A stretch of 64,000 bases of DNA from Bacteroidales bacterium. GTDB lineage: Bacteria > Bacteroidota > Bacteroidia > Bacteroidales > ML635J-15. Of the stretch, positions 36,192 to 43,184 are shown in pieces. Location of the stretch: contig JAGCDJ010000027.1 of assembly GCA_017651185.1 (NCBI GenBank), forward strand, positions 62,001-126,000, given 5' to 3'. A model generated the notes under the pieces. It worked only from the letters and a program-made list of their open reading frames with translations. It did not search any database and was not told the DNA's origin. A program made the position numbers and the translations under genes. Position 1 is the stretch's first letter; each line of letters opens with the position of its first letter.

Positions 36192-36296
36192 GTTTCTCGC
36201 TGCGCTGTTTCAATGCCTGCGGCGTTTATGAGTTTTATGGCTGCGCCGTTTCTTTGTTTCAATGCCTACGGCGTTTTTATGGCTTCGCCTGTTTCT
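36192..36296. repeat. GC-rich intergenic direct repeat, 49-base period
   Basis: TGTTTCAATGCCTGCGGCGT (36206-36225) recurs 49 bases later from 36255 as TGTTTCAATGCCTACGGCGT. TATGGCTGCGCCGTTTC and TATGGCTTCGCCTGTTTC follow the respective copies, and TCGCTGCGCTGTTTC precedes the first. The block is much richer in GC than its surroundings and lies between convergent genes. Confidence 0.85.
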
Positions 36297-36364
36297 AAAT
36301 TTTTGTCTAACAATCTTGCTCCCAATTGTCTTTCAGACTGGTCTTCTGCAAGACAATAAGTCAT

Positions 36365-37153
36365 TTATCCCCCTATCACATTCTTCATAGTCCTCAATTT
36401 GTGGGTATATTTTTTTAGTTCATCGTTGTAGATGCCGTTATGGTCAATGCGGTCGATGCGAACCTTCTTTGATGCATGAATTATCTCGGTTGGCGAATAC
36501 ACGATGCCGACATGCACGATATTGCCCTCATCGTTGTCGAAAAATGCAAGGTCACCAGGTCTTGCTTCCATTACGAAACTCATAGTCTTTCCTTCCTTGA
36601 CCTGCTCCGAAGCATCACGAGGCATAAGTAGTCCCGACATCCTGTAAACCAACTGCACAAAACCGCTGCAATCTATTCCCCACTGCGAACGACCGCCCCA
36701 AAGGTAGGGAGTTTCGATAAGATTCTCCGCATCGGCAATGATACGACTGCGAACATCCGTGTCTCTGCGCTCCGAAAAATCGCTCAATATGTAATAATTG
36801 TTCGAACCAATATTGAAACTACGGTCAATAGAAGCAGATTCGGGCAGTAGCGACCCCTTGGGAATAAAAATCTGAAGTTTTTCGTTCTTTATAAGCATGG
36901 TGGGACTGTCGCAAACAACATATCGGTTCTTAACATACGAAGCATCAAGACTTTCTCCGAAATAAGGAGAAACCGTCACCGTCTCTATCCAACCCGAATA
37001 GTTGTCGTGAAGCAAACGGATTTTTGTCCAGTCGGAATGCCTTGCAACAATCTCGAACACCTCGCCGAAAAGCACCTGACTTACCATTTCAGACCTGTGC
37101 GACATTCCTGCACGCAACGGAAGATATGCATATTCGCAAATGCCCAATTCCAT
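36365..37153 (-). CDS. NlpC/P60 cysteine peptidase with SH3-like domains, probably cytoplasmic
   Basis: A 262-residue peptidase predicted to cut gamma-D-Glu-diaminopimelate bonds in muropeptides. SH3b-like regions occupy about 1-125 (EVFEIVARHSDWTKIRLLHDNYSGWIE). The catalytic domain has Cys in GIDCSGFVQLVYRMSG, His in IVHVGIVYS, and a third polar residue in EIIHASKKVRID. No signal peptide is visible, which resembles the cytoplasmic YkfC/DppVI peptidases that recycle imported muropeptides. It follows the NamZ-like gene by two bases, so the two probably form a recycling pair. Confidence 0.9.
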   Translation of the reverse strand: MELGICEYAYLPLRAGMSHRSEMVSQVLFGEVFEIVARHSDWTKIRLLHDNYSGWIETVTVSPYFGESLDASYVKNRYVVCDSPTMLIKNEKLQIFIPKGSLLPESASIDRSFNIGSNNYYILSDFSERRDTDVRSRIIADAENLIETPYLWGGRSQWGIDCSGFVQLVYRMSGLLMPRDASEQVKEGKTMSFVMEARPGDLAFFDNDEGNIVHVGIVYSPTEIIHASKKVRIDRIDHNGIYNDELKKYTHKLRTMKNVIGG

Positions 37154-37155
37154 AA

Positions 37156-38421
37156 TTAACTATATATAAGATACTTACTTCTAATTTTCTTAAAATTTTC
37201 AAGACCATCTTTCCACGATTGCCTTATTTCTTCTTCTGGCACACCATCTTCAATCTGCTTGCGAAACTCCTTGGTGCCAACAAGTTTTTCTAGCATATTG
37301 TTCTTGTTGAAGAAATTGGGTTTGTCGGGGAAAAGTTCGTACATCTTGATTATCAATGACACATTGAATTTGCCAACACTCCAATCAAATATTGCATCGC
37401 CATCGGCAAGATTGAATCCATAGCACTCTTTTCCATTTAGCAAAGGATTTGACGCACCTGCATTTGGTTTTGGAGTAAAAGTGAACGGATTTTCAACCAC
37501 GTCCTTGTATAGCGGATGTCCCAACACTTGAAACTGCATGTCGGTTCCGCGACCAACGCTTATGCAGGTCGCCTCGAAAATGCAAAGCGTAGGATAAAGT
37601 TCTATGCTTCGGGCGTTGGGCAAATTTGGTGATGGTTTTATCGGTAGTTTGTACTTGCGATAGTGGGTATAATTCATGCAGGGCACAACGGTAAGATTGC
37701 ATTCGATTCCACCCTTAAGCCAACCCTCGCCGTTGATCATCTGGGCGTATTCGCCGATTGTCATGCCGTAAACAATTGGAACTGGGTGCATTCCGACAAA
37801 CGAACGATAATTTGCCGTGTCAAGCACAGGTCCATCAACATACGACGCATTTGGATTAGGACGGTCAAGCACAATTACCGGGATATCCGATTCGGCACAA
37901 GCCTCCATAACATAATGCAAGGTAGAAAGGTAAGTGTAGAACCTAACGCCAACATCTTGTAGGTCGAAAACCACCATGTCAACATCTTTCAGTTGCTCCT
38001 TGGACGGTTTCTTGTTGTTTCCGTATAGCGAAACCACATCAAGACCTGTCTTTTCGTCCTTTCCGCTATCTACTTTCTGACCAGCATCGGCAGTACCGCG
38101 GAAACCATGTTCGGGACAAAATGCCTTTACCACATTCACGCCTTCCTTCAAAAGCAGATCTGCCAGATGAAGCGTATCGATGATGCTTGCCTGATTGGCG
38201 ACAATTGCCACTCTTTTTTCCTCAAGCATAGGCAAATATAGGTCAACATTGTATATTCCCGGGAAGATTGGCAATGCCTCCACCCTATCTGGTTTTTCGG
38301 TTGGAACATCAACGGTTTGGTTCTCGAGCGCACCAGCATTTCCGCACGAAGAAATCACAAGTGCCGCAAACATTACCGCCAGAACAGAAAATTTTAGGTG
38401 GCTTCTATAAATTGATTTCAA
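37156..38421 (-). CDS. namZ: Exo-beta-N-acetylmuramidase NamZ-like (DUF1343) lipoprotein
   Basis: DUF1343 enzymes release terminal MurNAc from peptidoglycan fragments (NamZ in Bacillus). The core contains KRVAIVANQASI, VVKAFCPEHGFRGTADAGQKVDS, DMVVFDLQDVGVRFYTYLSTLHYVMEA and VLDRPNPN. The frame runs back to ATG 38562, but a lipoprotein signal (FAALVISSC) would then lie about 65 residues in. The TTG at 38419-38421 gives MKSIYRSHLKFSVLAVMFAA and a proper lipobox, and is preferred. It is followed by the NlpC/P60 gene, consistent with stepwise muropeptide breakdown outside and then inside the cytoplasm. Confidence 0.85.
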   Translation of the reverse strand: MKSIYRSHLKFSVLAVMFAALVISSCGNAGALENQTVDVPTEKPDRVEALPIFPGIYNVDLYLPMLEEKRVAIVANQASIIDTLHLADLLLKEGVNVVKAFCPEHGFRGTADAGQKVDSGKDEKTGLDVVSLYGNNKKPSKEQLKDVDMVVFDLQDVGVRFYTYLSTLHYVMEACAESDIPVIVLDRPNPNASYVDGPVLDTANYRSFVGMHPVPIVYGMTIGEYAQMINGEGWLKGGIECNLTVVPCMNYTHYRKYKLPIKPSPNLPNARSIELYPTLCIFEATCISVGRGTDMQFQVLGHPLYKDVVENPFTFTPKPNAGASNPLLNGKECYGFNLADGDAIFDWSVGKFNVSLIIKMYELFPDKPNFFNKNNMLEKLVGTKEFRKQIEDGVPEEEIRQSWKDGLENFKKIRSKYLIYS

Positions 38422-38619
38422 GTGGTTTTGTGTTTTATTCGGAGCAGATTGTTGTGCGGAAGAAGGGAACAATGCGGGCATTGAGACCGACTTACAATCA
38501 GCAAGATGCCCAAATAAAGCCAAAAACGCTGAAAAGTTTTTATTATTTAATATCATTGCCAACCATTTAAAACGGTGAATTTATAGAACCCACCTATATA
38601 TAAATTCCAATTAATTTTA

Positions 38620-38627
38620 CAAAATTA
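38620..38627 (-). promoter_or_regulatory. -7 box for the namZ operon
   Basis: The minus strand reads TAATTTTG, a full TAnnTTTG match; a TTG lies 16 bases further upstream. With the TTG start this leaves a leader of about 190 bases. Confidence 0.45.
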
Positions 38628-38755
38628 GACCAAAATAAAACATCAAGCATCGGCATATCATAAAGTTAATAACAAAGCGGTGTTATTTGGGACGAAGGGT
38701 TCTGCAATAGGAATACCAACAATCAATTTTCCGAATTGTATGGAAAATAATGCAT

Positions 38756-39895
38756 TTAGATTACTTCACCATTCCACAGCATTTTAAGGAAATCGTAAAT
38801 ATAAATGACATCAATGTTATCGTCTGTCTGTCGAGTTATATTATCGAGAGAAACAACGATAAGGCGAAAATCAGGGTGCTCCTCACGGAATGCACGAAGC
38901 CCCTTCAGGTGTTTGTTCTGAATGTCATCCGTCGATTTGATTTCAATTGCCACTTTGTCGCCCAAAATTGCATCGACTTCTATTCCTGTGCTTGTTCGCC
39001 AGTACGACAACTTGTTTTCGTTCCGGGTGTAACCAATGTAGGCAACAAGTTCTTGTATAACAATATGTTCAAAAGCGTGACCGTATTCATTTGTGCCGCG
39101 CACAATTTCTTTGCGGTGGAGCAAGTGGTTGACTACGCCAATGTCGAAAAAGTAAAATTTTGGAGCACCGACCAGTCTTCGCCTTATCTTCTTTGTATAT
39201 GCAGGAACCATATAACCTATAAGCGTATCTTCGAGTATCGAAAAATATTCCTTTATAGTATTTGCGCTAACCCAACAGTCGGATGCTATGTTGCTATAGT
39301 TAACAATTTCGCCGTCAGTAATTGCAGCCACATCCAAAAACTTCTGAAAACTATTCAAATTCCTGACAAGGGCTTCCGCCTTAACTTCTTCACGCAAATA
39401 CACATCAATGTATGCCGACAATTCCGAACTGGCATCATCGGCGAGATAAAAGGCAGGCATCATTCCGTTTGTTACAGCCTTGTCAATATTGAAATCTGGA
39501 ATTTCAGCACTTACTAGCGGATAAAGGTAACACGGCAAGGCGCGTCCTCCCAAGGTGTTGTATCCTTTGCGACGCAATTTTCTTGCACTAGAACCACACA
39601 ATATAAATCGAATACCATTTTGCGAAATCAACCTGTGAACTTCGTTAAGCAGCAATGGGACTTGTTGTATTTCGTCTATTATTACCGTTGTGCCATTTGG
39701 GACATTTTTTAGTTTGTCATACAGCAGACCTGGACGGCGGGAATATCTTGCCAAAGTATCGGTATCGAGCAGGTCGATATATATTGCATCGGGGAACTGC
39801 TGGTGCAATAAAGTTGTTTTTCCAGTTTGCCTTGCTCCAAACAAAAATATACTTATTCCTTCGTTTTTGTTTATCAAATACTTACGAGTTATCAT
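38756..39895 (-). CDS. AAA-type ATPase with DUF4143 domain (first of three such ATPases)
   Basis: A 379-residue predicted ATPase. Walker A GARQTGKT is at about 20-27 and Walker B TTVIIDEIQQVP at about 72. A helical/winged region (LDVAAITDGEIVNYSNIASDCWVSANTIKEYFSILEDTLIG) follows. The DUF4143 C-terminus (KKIRRRLVGAPKFYFFDIGVVNHLL, then YWRTSTGIEVDAILGDKVAIEIKSTD) resembles an endonuclease fold. The biological role of this very common family is unknown. It stands alone, with a 32-base tandem repeat upstream. Confidence 0.9.
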   Translation of the reverse strand: MITRKYLINKNEGISIFLFGARQTGKTTLLHQQFPDAIYIDLLDTDTLARYSRRPGLLYDKLKNVPNGTTVIIDEIQQVPLLLNEVHRLISQNGIRFILCGSSARKLRRKGYNTLGGRALPCYLYPLVSAEIPDFNIDKAVTNGMMPAFYLADDASSELSAYIDVYLREEVKAEALVRNLNSFQKFLDVAAITDGEIVNYSNIASDCWVSANTIKEYFSILEDTLIGYMVPAYTKKIRRRLVGAPKFYFFDIGVVNHLLHRKEIVRGTNEYGHAFEHIVIQELVAYIGYTRNENKLSYWRTSTGIEVDAILGDKVAIEIKSTDDIQNKHLKGLRAFREEHPDFRLIVVSLDNITRQTDDNIDVIYIYDFLKMLWNGEVI

Positions 39896-39929
39896 ACGCC
39901 TTTAGTTTTGTCACTTTGTAAAAAATAAT

Positions 39930-40009
39930 CTTGCAAATTCGCAGTGGCACTTCGAATTTACCTTGCAAATTCGCAGTAGTACTTCGGATTTACCTTGCAA
40001 ATCAGCAGC
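39930..40009. repeat. 32-base tandem repeat, two and a half copies
   Basis: Copies run 39930-39961, 39962-39993 and a partial copy 39994-40009. Each starts CTTGCAAATTCGCAGT; the first two then differ at three positions and end ATTTAC. The unit is not a multiple of three, is not spaced, and has no CRISPR genes nearby. Confidence 0.9.
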
Positions 40010-40070
40010 AAAAGTAATATTGCTTTTTGAAAAATACAAGCAATTATTGAAAATAAAATTCCATTGGATA

Positions 40071-40640
40071 TTATTCCCAGGAGAATACCTTAGCATTCCT
40101 TGCCAACCGATTCATATCATCGAGCAAAGCGGAATTGGAGAAAACAATACCGTCTTGTTTTACTATACCGTAAGCATTGTGTGCGTGTCCGAATAGATGA
40201 TAGCGCGGTTTAATCTGCAAAATTCTATTTCGTAGCATTAGATTTCCCCAATGTATGCCAGCCGCCTCATCAAGTATCATAATAGGCGGTTCGTGAGTGA
40301 CGACCACATCGGAATCATCGGGAATCAGTTCTTCCGAATGGTTATATCCCAGTCCGAAGAACTTAACGCCATCAATGGTAACACCGCTGTCTTGTAGGAA
40401 ATGAACATTATCGGGCAGATCCTCTATATTTTCCGCATCCCAAAGGCAAAGGTCGTGGTTGCCAGTTACGAAAATCTTATGCGGATATGGCAGTTCTATA
40501 AGCCAGTTTAGAAAGTCGAGCACCTCTTCCTCGGTGCCACTATTGCTGATGTCACCGCTATGAACGATGACATCAGCACTTGGCAAGTCTTTTATCTTTC
40601 GGTGAAGACCGTGAGTATCAGAGAGGTGAAGGAGTTTCAT
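40071..40640 (-). CDS. Calcineurin-like metallophosphatase
   Basis: A 189-residue phosphoesterase. All metal-binding motifs are visible: LHLSDTHG (D and H), VHSGDIS, VTGNHDLCLW, VVTHEPP and FGHAHNAYG. It is a compact single-domain form similar to MPPED-type proteins. The substrate is unknown. Only four bases separate it from the upstream glycosylase-like gene, so the two form a bicistronic unit. Confidence 0.9.
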   Translation of the reverse strand: MKLLHLSDTHGLHRKIKDLPSADVIVHSGDISNSGTEEEVLDFLNWLIELPYPHKIFVTGNHDLCLWDAENIEDLPDNVHFLQDSGVTIDGVKFFGLGYNHSEELIPDDSDVVVTHEPPIMILDEAAGIHWGNLMLRNRILQIKPRYHLFGHAHNAYGIVKQDGIVFSNSALLDDMNRLARNAKVFSWE

Positions 40641-40644
40641 TTAC

Positions 40645-41406
40645 TTATTTATTCTCCCAGATAGAATGCAACTGATTCCATTTCTTACTATATGCACCTA
40701 AACCACCTATCTGCCGAGGATGAGCAAATGGAAGAACCGTTATATTTTTACCATTGATTATCACTTGCGTTTTGCTTCCATAACCATATAAATCAGCATA
40801 TTCACTTAGGCTATTGTAATTAACATCGGTGACTCTATTCAAGAACTGCTTGATAGGAATATCACCAAGTAGCACTAATAGTTCTGCTTGTGACTCTTCC
40901 AATTCTGCAAGTATTTCTTCACTACGTTTCTTATCACAAAAGACAGTCGGACGATTTGGAATTGTTACAGCATTCAAGCCATATTGTTTTATTCTGGGTT
41001 CGTATTTTTCTTTCAACACCTTAATTTGACTTGTATTTAATCTGGTTTCGGGAAGTAAATCACACAACCATGCATCTTTCCGTGTAAATCCCAATGGAGC
41101 AAGTATGTGCTCGTCTAAAGTCTTTGCAGACGGACCGTTAAGATGAGCTCCAGCGGGTTCTAATGTACCTAGTTCTTTCGGTATCTTTATTCTGCTAATG
41201 ATCTCTATTGCCTCTTCTCTATTACCGTCCCAAAATATCCTTGGTTCACTGGCCACGGCTAATGCCTGACAAATAATCTTATTGTCCATTATCCATCGAG
41301 CATGAACGGCACTGGCATACACGCCAAGTACAAAGACCTTCTTTGGTCTTCTGTCCTTTTGTACAACTGGGCGAAGTTCTTCGCCAAAAGGATAATAATA
41401 AGTCAT
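40645..41406 (-). CDS. Possible uracil-DNA-glycosylase-fold protein
   Basis: A 253-residue protein not assigned with certainty. KKVFVLGVYASAVHARW at about 22-38 resembles the N-terminal motif of uracil-DNA glycosylase superfamily members (hydrophobic strand, G, then a short polar loop). CDLLPETRLN near 128 resembles the central part, and VLPFAHPRQIGGLG near the C-terminus resembles the HPS/HPR motif. The classical catalytic GQDPY is absent, so it may be a nucleotide-binding relative. It is coupled to a metallophosphatase, which hints at nucleic-acid or nucleotide handling. Confidence 0.5.
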   Translation of the reverse strand: MTYYYPFGEELRPVVQKDRRPKKVFVLGVYASAVHARWIMDNKIICQALAVASEPRIFWDGNREEAIEIISRIKIPKELGTLEPAGAHLNGPSAKTLDEHILAPLGFTRKDAWLCDLLPETRLNTSQIKVLKEKYEPRIKQYGLNAVTIPNRPTVFCDKKRSEEILAELEESQAELLVLLGDIPIKQFLNRVTDVNYNSLSEYADLYGYGSKTQVIINGKNITVLPFAHPRQIGGLGAYSKKWNQLHSIWENK

Positions 41407-41609
41407 ATATTCTACTTTTTAGGGACCTCTATTTTTTTTATTATGTCTTCACCCTAAACTATGCGAAGTCCATTAAACATAATCTAGAACAATGGCATAC
41501 AAATTTATATTATTTCTACCAATTTTTACCTAATAGCGTATAATATTTTTCAAGGATGGCAAAAACAGGCATTTTTGAGCACTTTTTGGGGCAAAAACAG
41601 CCAAAAACT

Positions 41610-41628
41610 TACGACATAATTTGTCGTA
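41610..41628. promoter_or_regulatory. Operator-like inverted repeat
   Basis: TACGACA (41610-41616), five bases TAATT, TGTCGTA (41622-41628): a perfect seven-base inverted repeat. Its form recalls dimeric repressor sites of the BlaI/MecI kind, but no such gene is adjacent. It could also be a mere hairpin. Confidence 0.4.
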
Positions 41629-41841
41629 GAAAGGCAAAAAATTCGCAAAATCGAGAAAAACTCCAAAAAACAGACTTTCTGACGAGGTCAAAACAAGGAA
41701 CAAAATCGATTCATAAAACCATTGAAATCGGAAAACAATTTCAAACCATTTGAAACAATCATAAACAACATCAAACCAATCCAAAACACCCTCAAAAAAG
41801 AAACTCAACCTCAAAAAACCTCTAATTTCTGAAAAATTTTG

Positions 41842-41849
41842 TACCTTTG
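41842..41849 (+). promoter_or_regulatory. -7 box for the MNT/HEPN module
   Basis: TACCTTTG matches TAnnTTTG and ends 9 bases before the ATG at 41859. It covers an in-frame TTG at 41847, so that codon is not the start. The leader would be extremely short. Confidence 0.6.
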
Positions 41850-41858
41850 CAGAAAAGT

Positions 41859-42182
41859 ATGGAAATGGACGATGTTTTCTTCTCGAAACTAAAGGAACTT
41901 GCAGCGAAAGTGATACCGCAAGGCGGACACGCATACCTGTACGGATCAAGAGCACGAGGAGACGCACACACCGACTCCGACTGGGATATGCTGATACTGC
42001 TCGACAAGGAAACTACAAATATGTCTTCCGACTTCGACGACTACTGCTACCCATTTATAGAACTTGGATGGAATTATGGCTACAGTGTATCGCCACTCAC
42101 CTACTCGTACAAGGAATGGGAAATTCGCCATATAACTCCATTCTATAAAAATGTTGAACACGATAAAATCCTAATAATATGA
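41859..42182 (+). CDS. MNT-type nucleotidyltransferase (antitoxin of a HEPN/MNT module)
   Basis: A 107-residue minimal nucleotidyltransferase. The hallmark GSxxxxxxxxxxDxD is visible as GSRARGDAHTDSDWD at about 31-45. In characterised HEPN/MNT pairs the MNT protein neutralises the HEPN toxin, in some cases by adding AMP to it. Start choice is ATG 41859, or 41865, because the upstream TTG lies in the promoter. It overlaps the HEPN gene by four bases (ATGA), which gives tight translational coupling. Confidence 0.88.
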   Translation: MEMDDVFFSKLKELAAKVIPQGGHAYLYGSRARGDAHTDSDWDMLILLDKETTNMSSDFDDYCYPFIELGWNYGYSVSPLTYSYKEWEIRHITPFYKNVEHDKILII

Positions 42183-42580
42183 GTCTTACCGACAACGAAC
42201 GCGACGCTTTGATTAACTTGTACTGGGAAAAATCGAAAGCCACGATGAAAGAAGCGAAAGCCAATTACGAAATGCAAATGTGGAGCAGTGCTGCCAACAG
42301 ACTTTACTATGCAATGTTTCACGCAGTAAAAGCATTGTTCATTCAAGACAAGAAAGAGGTTTCCACCCACCACGGAATGAAAGCATTGCTCGGCAACGAC
42401 TATGTAAACAAAGGCTTAATCACGCCAGACGAAGGCCGAGCCTTCTCGCAAATGGAAACAATGAGAGAAAAAGCCGACTACGACTGCTATTACAATATCA
42501 CAGCCGACGACGTAGATGCAAAGATGCCCATCGTAGAAAGTTTCCTAAAAAGAATAGCACAACTGATTGGAAAGGAATAG
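42179..42580 (+). CDS. HEPN-domain protein (putative toxin partner)
   Basis: A 133-residue all-helical HEPN protein. The signature SSAANRLYYAMFHAVKALF at about 37-55, with RxxxxxH-type spacing (Arg then FH), and HHGMKALLG, MREKADYD follow the usual pattern. Family members paired with MNT proteins act as RNases or other growth inhibitors. The order here is MNT first and HEPN second, overlapping by four bases. A perfect palindrome follows 40 bases after the stop. Confidence 0.87.
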   Translation: MSLTDNERDALINLYWEKSKATMKEAKANYEMQMWSSAANRLYYAMFHAVKALFIQDKKEVSTHHGMKALLGNDYVNKGLITPDEGRAFSQMETMREKADYDCYYNITADDVDAKMPIVESFLKRIAQLIGKE

Positions 42581-42619
42581 TTACTATCTCAAACAATCTT
42601 AAACTTAGAAACAAAAAAA

Positions 42620-42641
42620 GAGATGCAAGGCCTTGCATCTC
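42620..42641. repeat. Perfect 22-base REP-like palindrome
   Basis: GAGATGCAAGG (42620-42630) is followed by its exact reverse complement. The outer GAGATG...CATCTC matches the arms of the palindrome in the RAYT gene, while the centre differs. No T tract follows in the + direction, so it is not a simple terminator. Confidence 0.88.
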
Positions 42642-42703
42642 AACAATCTCAAACTATCATAAACCATTTCAAACCATTATACAATGTCCAATTTGTGGGA
42701 GTC

Positions 42704-42715
42704 GTTGCGCGCAAC
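42704..42715. repeat. REP-core palindrome GTTGCGCGCAAC
   Basis: This 12-base palindrome is identical to the centre of the 28-base palindrome in the RAYT gene. Its flanks (GTGGGAGTC / ACCCCCTC) no longer match that element. Confidence 0.7.
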
Positions 42716-42867
42716 ACCCCCTCTGGCAATTAAAACCCATTTCTTTCCCCAAACACCTTATAATATAATACCCACACATTTTAAACTGCGAAAATTGCGC
42801 AAACATCACCAATTACAACGACTTACGGAAAGATTGTTCATTTGTTCAAAAAAAGTGCTTTTAAACA

Positions 42868-42899
42868 TTTGCGCTTTAAAAATAAAAGTCGTACCTTTG
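42868..42899 (+). promoter_or_regulatory. Promoter of the 2-oxoacid:ferredoxin oxidoreductase operon
   Basis: TTTG (42868-42871), 20 bases, TACCTTTG (42892-42899): a full consensus Bacteroidota promoter, 34 bases ahead of the first ATG. Confidence 0.8.
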
Positions 42900-42933
42900 G
42901 GAAAATTTTTAACAAAACAAACTTAATAATATT

Positions 42934-43161
42934 ATGGCAAAAATCAGAGGAGCCGTCAAAGTTGACACCGAAAAATGCAAGGGCTGCAGCGTTTGCTTGG
43001 GTGCTTGTCCAATGGGTGTCCTTGATCTGGCAAAAGAAGTGAATGGAAAGGGGTACAACTACTGCTACATGAAAGACCCCGAAAAGTGCATTGGCTGTGC
43101 AAGCTGTGCGATTGTATGTCCCGATGGAGTAATTTCCGTTTATAAGGTAAAGGTGGACTAA
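42934..43161 (+). CDS. vorD: 2-oxoacid:ferredoxin oxidoreductase, delta (ferredoxin-like) subunit
   Basis: A 75-residue protein with two 4Fe-4S motifs: CKGCSVCLGACP (about 15-26) and CIGCASCAIVCP (about 51-62). It would carry electrons from the catalytic subunits to ferredoxin. It is first in the delta-alpha-beta-gamma operon of a 2-ketoisovalerate or 2-oxoglutarate type oxidoreductase; the substrate cannot be fixed from sequence alone. Confidence 0.9.
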   Translation: MAKIRGAVKVDTEKCKGCSVCLGACPMGVLDLAKEVNGKGYNYCYMKDPEKCIGCASCAIVCPDGVISVYKVKVD

Positions 43162-43184
43162 TTAATCTCAAAAAAATTAGCTAA

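Larger units (their letters stand above)
41407..41858. other. 452-base gene-poor stretch with repeats
   Basis: No convincing gene is visible; the short reading frames here are Lys/Asn/Gln-rich and follow from the A-rich sequence. The stretch holds an inverted repeat (41610-41628), A-rich blocks TTTCAAACCATT (41739-41750) and AAACAATCATAAAC (41753-41766) that recur after the HEPN gene, and the promoter of the MNT gene. Confidence 0.6.
42581..42933. other. 353-base gene-free stretch with palindromes and a promoter
   Basis: No gene is seen. It holds AAACAATCTTAAAC (42591-42604), AAACTATCATAAAC (42651-42664) and TTTCAAACCATT (42667-42678), near copies of blocks upstream of the MNT gene. It also contains two REP-like palindromes and the promoter of the oxidoreductase operon. 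Confidence 0.65.

Noticed and set aside
38422..38562. N-terminal extension of the NamZ-like protein
   Set aside because: It would place a complete lipoprotein signal in the middle of the protein. The 47 codons look non-coding. The stretch around 38490-38515 resembles an anticodon stem-loop, but no full tRNA cloverleaf can be formed.
39930..40009. CRISPR-like array
   Set aside because: The 32-base copies are directly adjacent with no spacers, and no Cas gene is present.
41556..41753. Small gene of 65 codons in the gap before the MNT gene
   Set aside because: The product is dominated by Lys, Gln and Asn, as expected from A-rich sequence. It has no promoter at a suitable place and runs through an inverted repeat.
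42315..42330. Possible parS site in the HEPN gene
   Set aside because: The first nine bases (TGTTTCACG) match the parS consensus but the second half (CAGTAAA) does not, so the dyad is lost. It also lies within a coding region far from parAB.
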